Positions 34,539-47,900 of a stretch of DNA of 64,000 nt are shown here, piece after piece. How positions within the stretch are numbered: position 1 is the stretch's first letter; each line of letters begins with the position of its first letter. This DNA comes from Medicago truncatula. Taxonomy: Eukaryota; Streptophyta; Magnoliopsida; Fabales; Fabaceae. Where the stretch lies: positions 1,562,501-1,626,500 of the forward strand of contig NC_053044.1 in NCBI RefSeq assembly GCF_003473485.1. The letters run 5' to 3'. The notes beneath the pieces are model-generated. The model made no database searches, was not told the DNA's origin, and saw only the letters and a list, made by a program, of their open reading frames with translations. The position numbers were made by a program, and so were the translations under genes.

Positions 34539-34775
34539 ATGTATACTTTTTCTGTCCGTAAAACTATCAACCATAGGGAGGGAAGGCCAAAGGGAACTTT
34601 CAAGGTCGACTTGCATGTAGAGTGGTGTGATTGTGGGAAATTTCAGACTTTCCATAAGCCTTGTTCACATGTCATAGCTGCTTGTTCCAGTTTTAATCAT
34701 GACTACCAACGATATATCCATCAAGTTTACAACAGTAATGTGTATTCAATGTCTATAATACCAGGTTCGAAGTAA
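34539..34775 (+). pseudogene. MuDR-type transposase, SWIM zinc-finger fragment
   Basis: The translation holds a SWIM zinc finger (CDCGKFQTFHKPCSHVIAAC; Cys-x-Cys ... Cys-x-His) preceded by HREGRPKGTFKVDL, as in the C-terminal part of plant Mutator-like transposases. The catalytic DDE region is not found upstream, so it is a fragment. It does not belong to the MITE at 32758-33772 by any visible border, but it shows that autonomous Mutator-type elements existed in this genome. Confidence 0.7.
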
Positions 34776-34859
34776 TTTAACACCCTTCATAATGAAAAAC
34801 CCCAAACAAATCAACCTTAACAAATCAAATCACAAAATCGTCAATTAATGTTGTTTTAG

Positions 34860-35811
34860 ACCGTATGGTGAGAGAAGAGTATTTCGGCAAATTTGGAAGA
34901 CAAAGGTGATGGCTTTCGTTTGGAAGGTTCTTTTAGACCGTATTCCGACACGTTCTAATTTAGAGAAAAGAAATTGTCTACCTAATGATATTGGCAATAA
35001 TTGTGTTTGGTGTGTGGAGGTAGTCGAGACCTCATCGCATCTCTTCCTTCATTGTGACATGGCTAGGAATGTTTGGTTGAATGTGATGTTGTGGTTAGAT
35101 TTGAATTTTGTAATGCCACCGAATTTAATTATTCATTGGGAATGTTGGAGTGGGGGATCTATTAACAAGAAAATTTGGAAGGGATTGCGTATGATATGGG
35201 AGGTGGTAATTTGGGTGATTTGGAAGGCGAGAAATGGCCGGATTTTTAATAATGAAAATGCGAGGTGGGATGAGTTGGTGGAGGAGGTAAAAGTGATGTC
35301 TTGAAGGTTGCTCTTAGGTAGATTCAATGTTCCGGCGTGTATGTTTTATGAATGGAGTTGGTGCCCCCAAGATTGTTTGTTGAGGTAAGGTTTGGTTGTC
35401 CATTGATGCTTTGCGCGGTCTGGTGGGTATAGGGGTGCTTTGGGCTGCCGGAGGAGATGATGTCATGACAGATAGCAGTTGTGAGCTGCTGTTTTTTCTG
35501 CACAATTGCTGTTTTGGCACCGTATAGCTGCTGTTTTTTCTTTGCTTTTTGCCTTGTTCGCTGTTAGTTGCATTTTAGTGACTTCCTTTTGATGCAGTGT
35601 TGTTTAGCAGGCGGTGGTTTGGCTATGGGCCTGAATTTTGGTAGTTTTTATCGGATTTCAGTGTCATAGCTTACGCCATAGACCCATAGTGCTTCGGGGT
35701 TTTGTTTTGGATGTTACGTATATAGGCGGCATCTTTGTTATTCGCTTCCACCGTCTCTACGCGTCTTGCGAGAGTTTCGGTTTTAATAATATTTTGCTGA
35801 TTAAAAAAAAA
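34860..35811 (+). mobile_element. 5'-truncated LINE with poly(A)
   Basis: The insert is bounded by the 13-bp duplication AATGTTGTTTTAG at 34847-34859 and 35812-35824, with poly(A) at 35803-35811. The open frame to 35304 carries the zinc-binding connector (MAFVWKVLLDRIPTRSNLEK, CVWC, ETSSHLFLHC) and the following Trp-rich segment (KIWKGLRMIWEVVIWVIWKA). No RNase H domain follows. A long untranslated tail runs to the poly(A). It belongs to a different LINE lineage from the copies at 1244 and 14115. Confidence 0.88.
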
Positions 35812-35829
35812 AATGTTGTTTTAGTTGAT

Positions 35830-36905
35830 AAGCAGTGGACTAAGTAAAGTTGGATTCAACTCTAGTGGTCAATATGATGATCTCCGAACAATATCTTTTT
35901 ATCATTTTCAGTGTAAATTAGGTTTCTTTCACGCTACTCTAATTTCATCAGTCTTGTGGAATCCAAACAAAGGAGAAACTTTCGCTAAAAGTTTTAACCA
36001 TGTTGCATGCGCAAGAGACCCACAACCTTGATTATCTTAAAAAAGATGCGTTATCTCATTTGAACACTCTTTGATAAGGAACAATCCTTTTTTTTTTTGT
36101 TACACTCTCCAAACCAACAATTAACAAATTTCTTTAGGATAAGGAACAATCATTTTTTTTGTTACACTTTGAAACGAACAATTGTAACAAATTTCTCTAA
36201 TCACTATTATAAACAAACAATTATTTGTTAGATTCATTGGTATATTTGAGTGTTCAATAAATCTAAAAAATAAATTTTTATTGATTGATAGAAGAAAATT
36301 AGTCTATAAACACACATTCTTTGAGTCTTAAATGTTCGGGTGTGTTCCAATTCCAAAACCTAATTTTCTTATTAACAAAAAAACAAACCCTACCTATTTT
36401 TTCTATCAAGAAAAAAACAAAATCAAAAATATCAAATCACAAAATCAAAATCGACGATCCATGTAACCCTAACAATTTCCCTAAAACTCCCAAACCCGCA
36501 CTCACCGCGCGTTTGATCCACGTCCGCTCCAAAATCCTCGTTACATTAACCTCCACAAAAAAACACAAGTACAAAAAACCAAACTAGTTTCACTTTCAAA
36601 ACACAAAGATCCACTCGCCATAACCTCGTAGAACTGTCTACATATATTTTTAAATTGCTAATATACCCCTCAATTCTTAACAAACATACACACTCTTCTT
36701 CTAGATCCCTCTCTTCTCTCTCTTTTATCCTCATTTTTATATTCTCTTCTTTCCTTCATTGTTCATATAACTACAATGAGTTCATCAAATAACTAACTCA
36801 ACAAAACCATACCCTATTCTTTTTTCTTCATTGAAAATTGTTTTATTTATTATTCTTTTCTATCTCAAACACACACGCACATCTCTTCATTGTTTCAAAT
36901 CTGAA
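35830..36905. other. Intergenic and 5' region of the transporter gene
   Basis: No gene seen. From about 36640 the sequence becomes pyrimidine-rich (CTCTTCTTCTAGATCCCTC, CTTCTCTCTC), as in many plant leaders, leading to the ATG at 36912. Confidence 0.35.
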
Positions 36906-36911
36906 AAAACC

Positions 36912-39900
36912 ATGTTTCATCTTGCAATTTCATCACAAAGTAATCCATTTGTGATAATAAACAAACCAAATTTACATAAACATCACAAAAGACCAACCAT
37001 AACATGTTCACAACATCACAAGAATTCAAGAAACTTCATTGAGAAACAATCTCAACAACCTACATTCATGGTTGACACACATAAAAATTTTGTTGTGAGA
37101 GAGAATAAGAAAAAGAAGGAAGAGGAGAAGAGTGTGTTTATTGAGAAAGAGGAGAATAAGAAGAAGAAGAAGGGTTCAAGTTCAAGTACTAGTGTAATTG
37201 GAGGGAAACAAATGCTTATATTGTGTGGATTTGGTTATTGGTTACAAGGGTTTAGATGTTTTCCTTGGCTTGCTCTTAATTTTCATATGGCTAGTAATCT
37301 CAATTTGGACCCTTCAATATTGCAACTTGTACAGTATTCTGCTAATCTTCCTATGGTGGCTAAACCACTCTATGGAATTCTTTCTGATGTTATCTATATT
37401 GGTGGTGCTCACAGAATCCCTTACATTATCACTGGAGGTATAAATTTAACCCCACATGGCTTTTGTTTTTTCTGTTAATGTGTTAAATACTCAAATGTTG
37501 TTAGTTCAGCATCATATTTACATTTTAATCTATGATGAGGCACATATATGACACGGTCACTAAACGCCAACACCGCTAATAATTTGAAAAAATCACACTA
37601 TTCAGTGTAATTATAGGTGTCAGTGTCGTGTCAGTGTTCGACACGACACCGACACAGTTAATCCGAGGAGTGTCTGTGTTTCGTAGCAGTGATATTGAGA
37701 TGTAGATATTGGTAATGGTAATAATTTGAAAAATGAAAGTGATTGAGCGTAAATCGGTAACCACATGTGTTGGTGTTGTGTACCTTTAATCTGAAGTGTC
37801 AGTTATATGAATTTAGAGCCTCTAAAGTGAGTAGTTAGGAAATCGAGAAAATCAAAGGTTGATATTGTAGCTACTTGTGATTTGTTATGCATGTGCATAT
37901 AATATCAACCATTGATTTCTTTTACAAATAGATGATATTATTCACTTTACTCTCTTAAGTGAATATCTCACTTTAGTGGAGCTTTGTTCTAGTTACACAT
38001 AAGATTTTAATACCATCAATTTTGGATCTTTAACCCTTATCTGTAACAAGCTGTGAGGTAACAACTCACAAGAATTGGAAAGTATATGCGGAGAAGGTAG
38101 AGAGGTTATAAGATAATAATAAGACCAAGCAGAGCAAGTGACTACTAATCTATCTAATTCATGTGTCATTTTTCACATCACATTAGAGCATAATCCATAA
38201 TGCATGTGTGGTTAAGATGGTTCTAATTTGCGGCCACGGTTGCGGTTATGCTGCAAACTTTGATATTGCGACAAAATGCGGACCAATACAGCCGTAATTG
38301 CAGTTGTTGCGCCACTGTAGTGCCCTCTAAAACCTTTATATTACATTAGGGTTGTGAACCGCAACTGTTAACCTACTTCGGACCTGCAATTCCTTTTGTT
38401 TGGATCAGTCGGATCTGATTTTATGTTATTTTGTGTTTAGGTATTAAGTTAGATAACTCTTTTCATGTTAACATGTGGTATGTTCAATTGGCTTCTTTTT
38501 GTATTTTCAATTTCTACACGGAAACAAAACAAGTACCAGATTAATTTCCTTATGAATAAAATTTACCTTGGTTGAATAAAAATATTACTGTGGATTATAA
38601 GATTACAAAAGGATAGCATTCAAAAAGACATTAAGAAATGCAAGGTGGAACTCCTTTATTTGACTTGATATTTGTTTGCTGCGAGTTTCAATCAAAAAGA
38701 ATTTCTCTTCTGAATGAGTTATCTTCTTTTATCCCATAAAATGAAACTTATTTGGTTCAATCTTCAGTTCTTTTGCAGATCTTTGCTTGGAATTATCTAG
38801 CATTCGTCCCTGCTGCACGTGAAGTGCTTACCGTCTTAGTTGCAGCTGTGCTTCTCAGTAACTTGGGAGCATCCATTACTGAAGTTGCAAAGGATGCTCT
38901 TGTAGCTGAGTACGGGAAGAAACACAAAATTGGCGGTCTACAATCATACGCGTTCATGGCATTAGCTGCAGGTGGAATCTTAGGCAACTTGGTCGGTGGT
39001 TATTTTCTACTGAAACTGCCTCCAAGAATCATGTTCATGATATTTTCATCCTTACTATCTCTACAACTAGCAATTTCTTTCTTAACAAGAGAGGATTCTT
39101 TAGGCATACCACAACCATCAACTCTAAATCTTGCAACACAATCCATCTCGGAAAATATCAGAAAACAAGCGTCGGATCTTTTTGTGGCTATCAGCGACAA
39201 AAGTATTTCTTACCCACTTTTATGGATCGTTGGATCAATTGCCACTGTTCCAATGCTTACAGGCTCCATATTTTGCTATCAGACACAGTGTCTAAATCTT
39301 GATCCTATGATCATCGGTTGGTCTCGAGTGATTGGTCAGTTGATGCTTCTTTCAGGAACCGTGCTTTATAACCGATATTGGAAAAAGTTTCCGATGAGAA
39401 ACCTGATAGGCGCAGTGCAGATCCTTTACGCTTCATCGTTACTTCTTGATCTTGTTTTGGTTAGACAGATAAATCTTAAATTCGGAATTCCAAATGAGGT
39501 GTTTGCTCCTTGCTTTTCGGGTTTGGCGGAAGTTCTAGCACAGTTTAAACTCCTTCCTTTCTCGGTTCTATTCGCAAATTTATGTCCAAAGGGTTGTGAA
39601 GGATCTCTTACCTCTTTCCTTGCATCAACTTTGATCCTATCATCAATAGTTAGTGGCTTTTTCGGTGTTGGATTGGCCTCTTTGCTCGGCATTACATCTG
39701 GTGATTACTCAGGCTTGACTGTGGGAATTCTTATACAGTTTGTCGCAGCTTTACTACCTTTAAGATGGATCGGTTCGATACCTATGTCACAGTCTGATTC
39801 GGAGAAGCAAAGAAGAAAAAGTATGAGTAGAAGAGCGCGTAGAAACAGAAGAGTTGGAAAAGTCGTGATTGGTTCGATTAATGCCTATAGGCGCGAAAGG

Positions 39901-39921
39901 GAATGGGAATCGCAAAGGTGA
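36912..39921 (+). CDS. Folate-biopterin transporter family protein (BT1/MFS), probably plastidial
   Basis: Two exons, 36912-37437 and 38768-39921, give 559 residues. The acceptor at 38767 is chosen because it restores the family sequence PYIITG/VLLQIFAW; the nearer AG at 38777 would shift the frame. Residues 1 to about 75 are Ser/Asn/His-rich and look like a plastid transit peptide. They are followed by a Lys/Glu-rich linker (to about 115) and then some twelve membrane helices of the BT1 family. Conserved stretches include WLQGFRCFPWLALNF, AKPLYGILSDVIYIGGAHRI, LLSNLGASITEVAKDALVAE and LQSYAFMALAAGGILGNLVG. The C-terminus is strongly basic (RRKSMSRRARRNRR). Some family members carry folates or pterins across the plastid envelope, but many plant paralogues have no proven substrate. 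The intron contains a GACAC-type repeat. Which Arabidopsis member is closest cannot be told by eye. Confidence 0.88.
37545..37690. repeat. GACAC-rich dispersed repeat in the transporter intron
   Basis: Shares ACACCGCTAATAATTTGAAA and GTGTAATTATA with 2035-2105 in the armadillo-type intron. Related GTGTCGG/CCGACAC sequence lies near 45620-45890 and in trehalose phosphatase intron 5 (about 53770-53950). Probably a small mobile repeat that tolerates introns; its ends are not defined. Confidence 0.55.
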
Positions 39922-39924
39922 AAA

Positions 39925-40850
39925 TGATCAATTCTTACCTTTGTAGCTTTAATGATCATGCAAGGATGATTGGTGCTTAACATCTTTCGAAAATGATTCC
40001 TTATGCCATCGCTAGCTCACACGAATTGACTTCTGCTTCAAAGCTTAGGATTTTGCTTTGCTCTATGTTTGGATTCTTAACATGGAGCCAACACCTTGTG
40101 AATTGTCAAAGGTGGTTTTTGAGGAGAATGCTAACACGTGTCCTTAGGACATTGATTATGAAATCAAACGAGGTATTTTTGTATAGGAAAACAATGTATT
40201 TATTACATTGACCGGCGTTTTACTTGTATATTCAAGATAAATTTTCCTCCAATGTCGTTAAGACACTTGTTAATAAGACCGTTTGAATTTTAACAATCTA
40301 CATCTTGATGCTTCCTTTGATATGTACTCTAGCTACTTTGGTACTTTGTTTTCATGTCCATATCAACAATAACCAAAGATTAACTGATCTCAAATATCCA
40401 ACTCCCATTTGTCATAAGTTTACATGCACCATTTTATTGAATTCGTCTAATGAAAGTCTTCTTTTTGCATCTCCTTGAGCCTCCTCTTGTACACTAGGAA
40501 AAAGACTATTATAGCTAAAGTTATGCAGAAGTCAACAAAATTGAAGTCAACAATATTTTGCCTCAATCAGAGGAGAAATCCTAAGAAATAACTAGTTGAG
40601 TTCTTAAGAACTAAACATGTTTCACTTCACTATCTTAAGTCCACCAGAACTAAAGAAAAATTCATTGTACTTTCCAGCGCAAGTTGTAATGAATTTTCAA
40701 GTAAAATAATATATTCCTTCAAAAAAATTAAAATAATCTATGCTTGAGTTGAGTTCAACACATAGCAAAGAACATGCTAAGTTACAAAACGTAACCTTTT
40801 CTAACTATGAAGGAGGTTCTACCGTAATACTAAGTGTGATGTGCAACGAT
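39925..40850. other. 3' flank of the transporter gene, no further gene
   Basis: Short frames only. No element borders seen. Confidence 0.35.
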
Positions 40851-40863
40851 AGGAGCTGATCTA

Positions 40864-41574
40864 TGAAGCCTAACGGATACGATACGATACGCATTGGATA
40901 CCGGAAAATTTTAAAATTTAAGATACGATACGGTCATAATACTTTAATAAAAAAATAAATTTAAACTACATATTAAAACTCAAATTACAAACAATGGGGG
41001 GCTAAAACTCAAGCAAAAAAATAGGCTCAAAACCTAAACCAAACAGACATAGAACAACGACAAGGTACAATAAAATTGTCTTTACACGACAATTAACAAT
41101 TACAACGTTCTCAAACAAACAAAAAGACACAAAATAAGTGACGAACAACAACAAAAATATAAATATAAGTAATAATGATAATAAAGAAAGTGACAACTAG
41201 TCAATTACATATATGATATATTCTAAAAAGAGAACACCATTACTTAGTCAATTACATATATTTTAAAAATAATAGAAACATCGTGTATCCGCGCGTATCA
41301 ATTTTCCACCGTCTATCCTTCGTGTATCCCCGATGTATAGAAAAGTATTGGACAATTGATTTTTTTTTTTAAAAATAATAATTTAATTTCCGGATACTCT
41401 TCCGATATGTATCAGGGCATATCGAAAAGTATTGGACAATTGATTTTAAAAAAAAATTAATTTAATTTCCGGATACTCTTCCGATATGTATCAGGGCATA
41501 TCGAGCAAGTATCGGTGCAGAATACGTATCGTAAACCGGTACATCATCCATTTTGAAGTGTTTGAGCTTCAAAA
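40864..41574. mobile_element. GATAC-rich MITE, copy 2
   Basis: Inverted relative to 15932-16593. It starts TGAAGCCTAACGGATACGAT and ends with the complement of TGAAGCTCAAACACTTCAAA. The flanks AGCTGATCTA (40854-40863) and AGCTGATACA (41575-41584) look like a 10-bp target duplication with two changes, compatible with a Mutator-like origin. An 85-bp internal segment (CCGGATACTCTTCCGATATG) is tandemly duplicated at 41340-41505. Confidence 0.65.
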
Positions 41575-41599
41575 AGCTGATACATGCACTAACTTTATT

Positions 41600-43990
41600 T
41601 TATTTTGATGACATATTAATTTGTTTGTATTCTATGTATAATTTTGTTTCTTATAGAACTATAGTTGAAACAGATATATTCTCATGCTGTAATTGTATTT
41701 GTCAACTAGTTAGTTTATTATTACACTTATCTGACTGAAATTTTGTCAACTTTTACACAATGTTCTTATTGATACAATAAATTTAAGCATTCAAAAGCAT
41801 TAAGTGATCAAATCATCTTGTAAAGTGACTCTACAAAAAAACTGTGTCGAAATAGAAGTTACTTGATCACTTCAAAGTAGCTGAACAATCAAACTAAAGC
41901 AGTAAGCATGATATTGCAGAAGATCACTGTAATGTCATGCTTTAGCAACAATGAAATAAAGAATCACATCCTTAGTATAATAAAGTTTATTGGACTTAAA
42001 AACCAATATCCTACAGAGGAAAACTAGTTAACCCTTTCAAGTTCAGTACTAAGTTACAAGATATGAGGTAGATGATAGATATCTTGGAGAGAAACCATCT
42101 CATTTAAGTATGAAATATATAACTCAAGGGCTTGTTCTAGAGGTAAAACGACATACATGAACCCGAAAATCACGGGTTCGAGCTCGATCTGCTAGTGTCT
42201 TTGGAGGGAAGTAATTAATATGGTCTTAGTTTAACTATGTCCACATTCTTAAAAAGTCAAAGAGATGGTTTATGGGCCTAATAAGATTTCTTGTAGGTTC
42301 AATAATTGGAAATTGCTCTTTAGGCACCCAGGATTTGCTCTCAGGCATCCTAAACTGACGAAGATACCTCTGACATCAGTTAACTACTGTTGCTAGGTTT
42401 AAGGTAGTTTATAGCCGTTCCCAACTACAACACTTAACTGTCACTCCTGATTTAATGATATATCAGGAAGCTCACTCGTACTACACATTATTCAGTGACC
42501 ACTTTTCATACCTTATTCCATCCGAAAAGTTGATTTTTTTTTTCTTTGCAAAAATTGTGTGTATTTTTGAAATACGAAAAGTTGATTTTTTTTTCTTTGC
42601 AAAAAGTGCATCTCATGTATTTTTGAAAGTTGATTGTCCAACAAATCTATCATGTACATACTGAAAACTACACAAGAAAGAGGAAGAAATTGAGGAAGAT
42701 GAGAAAGCAATTTCAGTAGATAGGACATAACACGTTCGTTCTTTCTTCATACTTTTTTGATTATTAATATACCGACATATTTTGTGTGATCGATAATGCA
42801 CCGACGTATTTTTTAAGTTCGATAATGCATCGTCATTTTTGTGGTCAATATATTACTATAACATTATATAAATATATGTCTTTTATGTTTTATGTGGTGG
42901 ATAAAACACCGAACTTTATTTTGTCAAAAAAAAAAAACCGAACTTTATGTGGATAATATTGCACTGTATTTTATATAAATATATGTCTCCAGTTAATATA
43001 CAATTCATTTTATAGTTTCTTCATTTCATTTTGGATTGATATTTTCTCTTGTATCTACTTATGTCAAGGGAATCATGTCTCAGGATGAGAAAATTGAATG
43101 TTGTATAAGATATGAAGCTTTCAAGAGGATGACTAAGATTTTTTTAACCTCCACAGATAATTTGAAATGACTTGAAGACACAACTTTACTTATACATTGT
43201 TCATCTTAGTTTGATTTTGTAAGAATTGGTTAAACTCAATATAAAAATTAAATTTAATATTGGCTAGTCCAAATCAATTTTTTTTTATTTTTTAAAAGAA
43301 GTCCAAATCAACTTAGTTGGATATATTTCTAAACTTTGATTGAGTCCATTTTTTTTTAAAGATTGAGTCCATTTTTTAAATCATTAGTAGTGATAGTTAC
43401 ATTCACCCTAACAACCTCTTTTATAACACAATGTACTAACTTGAGAACAACTATTAAATGAGTTTGGTTCATGAACTTCACCTACGTTGGACTTTAAACA
43501 AACTAAAAACAATTTCAATACTATCCTCACATTTAGCGCAAACTCGAGTCCAATTTTCATACTGTAATTTTTAATCCAACTATAATACCGTTTAAATCTC
43601 ATCCAAAAATCTATATGAAAAATCATGTGCATCAAAACATTAGAAGAAACAACTATTAGAGATTCTCGTGAGCATAGCTTAGCTGATTTGGACAATTATC
43701 AGAGTAAGGTCATGATGCCTCCCACCGTCATAAATTTTGAGATGGGATTACAATTACTACTTTTTAAGTTTGCTAGAAAAGCTCTTGCATTTGTTTAGAT
43801 TTAAATATCAATTTCAAATTTCTTTTGCTATTAAATCTCACCCTAAAAAATAGTTCAAATGGTGAAAGTGTCCAAATAGTACATTTTATACATCTAATTA
43901 CTTCGGTAATGTCAGACTGCATACAAACTACAAACAATTTTAAAAATAGAGTTCATGTAAAATGGTGAAATTTATCTAAATTTCATAGTT
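41600..43990. other. Gene-poor DNA with a SINE-like piece and a tandem repeat
   Basis: Around 42130-42190 an A-box-like TGTTCTAGAGGTAAAACG and a B-box-like GGGTTCGAGCTC suggest a tRNA-related SINE. At 42521-42640 a roughly 58-bp unit (GAAAAGTTGATTTTTTTT, TTCTTTGCAAAAA) is repeated about twice. No protein gene is supported. Confidence 0.45.
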
Positions 43991-44000
43991 CATTAAAAAG

Positions 44001-44940
44001 TAGAGCTGTCAAAATGGGCAGCCCGACCCTAAACAGACTTCGGGCTTTATCGGGTCGGGCCAAAAAGCTCGGTTAAAAAACGGGCTTGAAATATACTACC
44101 CGAGACGGGCCGACCCTTATTAAAAATTATTATTTTTTTATATAAAAAAGTACTATAAAATACTCCTATAAATTTTTTTATAAATAATATTTTTAATATG
44201 TTTAAATAATGTCTAACATAAAAATAAATTGTAAACATTTTCGTACACTAGTCGTAAACTAATGTAGAATTTTTTAAGTAGGTTCATGGAGCATTCTAAA
44301 ACTTGTCACCTAAAAGCTGCTAATACAATTCTAAGATACATCAGAGGCATAATTGATTATGGTGTGCTAATGCCTAATTTAGATTCTGATTGAGGAGGTG
44401 GTCTGGATGTTAAGAAGAGGTTATCTCTTCATGATTGGTGATTTGCCAAATCAATTTTCGACTTGTTATCGACAAGCAGTTCTATCAACTTCAAATGCAT
44501 TCAGTTCTTCCAACATCATTTCAATCCACAATGATGCATAAAAATGGCGAGAAAAACAATTTTAAATAAATTAGATACGTTATGGTTATAATATTTATAT
44601 ATTCGATCTTTAAAATTATAAATAACGAAACGAGTAAATATAATTTTATTTTACATTTATATATGTTAATTCATTGAATTTTCACTTTTATTTTTTACTT
44701 TGATAATCAATTAAGTAAAGAATTGTTTGAAAAATATATATAATTTATAGAATTTTTTTTGTTATGCGGGCTAACGGGCTATCCGCGGCCGTTCGAGCTA
44801 GCCCTAAGGGGTACCGAACTTTTTAGGGCCGGACTAAAAAATCCTATTAAAATTCGATCTTAATATTTAAGACCCAAACCCTATAATTAATCGGGCTAAA
44901 TGGGCCGGCCCGTACAACCCGATCCATTTTGATAGCTGTA
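44001..44940. mobile_element. hAT-like element, 940 bp
   Basis: The left end TAGAGCTGTCAAAATGG and the right end in reverse, TACAGCTATCAAAATGG, form terminal inverted repeats. Both flanks carry the perfect 8-bp duplication TTAAAAAG (43993-44000 and 44941-44948). The subterminal parts are rich in GGGC/GGCCCG motifs. No transposase is present. A copia fragment is nested inside. Confidence 0.85.
44274..44460 (+). mobile_element. Copia fragment nested in the hAT-like element
   Basis: The translation gives SRFMEHSKTCHLKAANTILR followed by YIRGIIDYGVLM and a broken DSDWGG-like motif (a stop replaces the Trp), which is the reverse-transcriptase to RNase H border of Ty1/copia elements. It covers a different part of the domain from the pieces at 15.8 and 20.5 kb. 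Confidence 0.7.
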
Positions 44941-44949
44941 TTAAAAAGA

Positions 44950-47900
44950 GAGCATTACAATGAAGAATATTACCATTTTTTCTATCAAAATTTCCCCCTA
45001 TTCCCAAACAAATTTAGTACTTTGGGGACAAATGCAGCTGGAAGGAACAAGTGTTAGGTTGGGTAGTAGGATTGAGTTGGATCATGGTCACCCCTTACTT
45101 TATTGTACCGACTCTTGTAATTATTTTTAAAAAATGTTGACGAATGTTTCTGAGATACTTTTTAAGATCTTTAAATGATAATTTTTTATAAAAATATATG
45201 TAATCAATATATTAAAAATTAAAATATTTAATTTTTTTATAAAATAATTTTTTTTTAAAATCTTTAAAGAGTACTCCGTAAACACTCGTTAATAAAACTC
45301 ATTACTTTATATTCATGTCACATCATCTCTAAGAAAAAGCAGCCTAATTTACTGTTTTATTGTCTGTCATATATTGTCACTATTTTGACCATTGCTGCTT
45401 CTTCTTCTTCCAAATTCGTGTCGCCAGCTAGGATGTCCCTACCACTCTCCACACGTGCTTTCCCTGAGCCGATAGAAAACCATTATTAATAATTTGTTGT
45501 TAGTTAGAAAGGAGTTTTTGATGAGTCAAGTTCATCATTTTGTAAGTTTCTTCTGCAGCTTCTAGTTCTACATATAAATACAGTTGACGGCAAAAAGTGT
45601 GGCTTACTGTATTTGACTGTTTAGAAATATAAGAATTATTTAAAAATTTTTTTTTTGACCGATGATATCAATATTGTTAAATTGAACATCTTTTTTTTAA
45701 TTTAAATTTAAAATTTCATAAGATACTATTTAAATTAGACGTGTTTCGATATTGGACATAAATCATATTTGACTTCAATAATATATCAACATATAATTAT
45801 ATTGAATTATGTGATTTTTTTTAAAATTATTATCGATGTCGATATGTCTGTGTTGTGTTGGTGTTCGTAGTAGTATTTGTGTTTTATTATGAGTGGGTTT
45901 AGGCCTTTCAATCATGTTTTAATAATTTTTTTAGGGGGATCATATTTTTATACTTAAAAGATGGGAAATTGAAGTTTTTAATAGAATTTTATGAGTGTGA
46001 TCATTCTACATCATTGAATTATATTCACGTCATTTAAAATATGTTATATTATTTATTTTTAATAAAAAAACTATATAAAAAACTTTAAAATGGAGAAACC
46101 AATTTTGGAAATGTGTATAAATAGAGTGGGCAAATATGTAATTAAGCTTATATTATTCAAAGCAAGTAATGTAATTAGAGGAAAATGCTGTTAAATTTGT
46201 TGTTAGGAAAAAACGAGTTTGATAAAGTTCATATTTTTTTTAACGAAGCAAATCAATTTATTTCATAAGTTAAAAGATGATAAATACATGACGGTACATC
46301 ATCATAAATGTTGGAGCTAAGATCAGATAAAACTACCCTCGTTAATTTAGGAGCGACTTTATTAGTTTGCCTCTTATTACACTCGGAGAATTTTGAAAAC
46401 TATCCTAAAATAGCTGCCTACTCTGCATACATAAAACTATCAACCATTTGTCAAATAACAAAAGCCATCAACCTCACCAACAACAGTTTATTTACAATAT
46501 AATTTATGTCCAACTCTTCATCCACCAAAGGGTTATGGACCCTTCATTTTCTGGCTTCTAAATCCTCTCTCTATTAAGTAGGCTTATCGCCTCCTCAAAA
46601 ATTACTTGAAGGGTATCTTTGGTGACATGTCATGATGTTAGGATACACAGCTAACTTGAGTGTTGGAATCTCTCTTACCGGTACAACCCCACATTCTTTG
46701 GTTGTTACTTAAGAAGCTTTCACACCATCTTAGACCCAAGATACGAAATCTCAAGGATATATAAGACACTCCACCTTATAGACAGGTGCATTAGACGTGA
46801 GCACATATTATTGGTGGCTTTACATTAAACAAAATAATGCAACATATGTCAATACTTAGAGGCAGTTTAGATGTTTTAAAAAAGAAAAAAAAAACATGCT
46901 AACAAGTTGGACCATCCATAATCGTAGTCCACTGATAGAGATTCTTTAAATAGATCACACGTGTACACATCACTTATTTATAATTGTTTAATAAAAATAT
47001 CTATTAAGAACTCAATAACTCCAATGTCAATACACTAATAAGAACTCTAATGAAAAATACTTAAATAGGTCTCACTAACTTTACATCATTATACAAAAAT
47101 TATTTATTTATTAAATTATAAATTACCTCACAATATTAAATTAAAATCCTTAAAAAAAAGTATAAAATATTTATTTATTCGTATGAGCTTAAATTTCTGC
47201 AACATTTTAATAATTTGAAAATAAAAAAATTAACATTACAAATTTTACATTCCTTCGTTAAATAATAATAATAATAATAATAATAGTTTGCATGAATTAC
47301 GTTTTATTTAAAATGATGACAAATAGGTAATATATTACTTCTGTTGCAAGTGTGACCAACTAGTACATATTTTATTACTTTTTTTAAACGTGAGACCTGC
47401 TAGTTGCCCATGAGAAAGATGGTCCTTATATAGTTGTATGTTGCTTAACATGGATTCATTTTTTCTTCCTCCAATGGGGAGTCCTTAACGAGGAGTGGTC
47501 TTTGTTAAGTAAGGACCTTCCATTGGAGATGTTTTAAGTACTCATAAAAAGAAATAGGGAAATATCGTCTTGAAAAGATAAGTGAAACACTTGACAATGT
47601 AGGATATGAATATATATTTTTTTATATAAAATCACCTTCATTTCATAAACAATATCCTAAAAATATTTATTCATGTGAATAAATCAGTTGATAGAGACAT
47701 TACATTATACATGAGTTTATATTTAAACTTTTTTTAGGTTTATTTTTATAGGCCTCCAAGTGTATGACTATATGGCACAATAAAAAAAAAATATTGATAT
47801 CACATAGACTTGTTGAGTATCAAAGTATTTCGCTAAGTTGTATAGCTAGGAAAGATTGAATGTTTTGAAGGTTTAATGATTTGGTTTCAGAAAATCTGCA

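Noticed and set aside
39426-39692. Antisense frames over the transporter exon
   Set aside because: Shadows of a well supported plus-strand membrane protein.
43408-43695. 95-codon minus-strand frame with cysteines
   Set aside because: Cysteines are irregular, there is no signal peptide, and no NCR-like spacing or two-exon structure.
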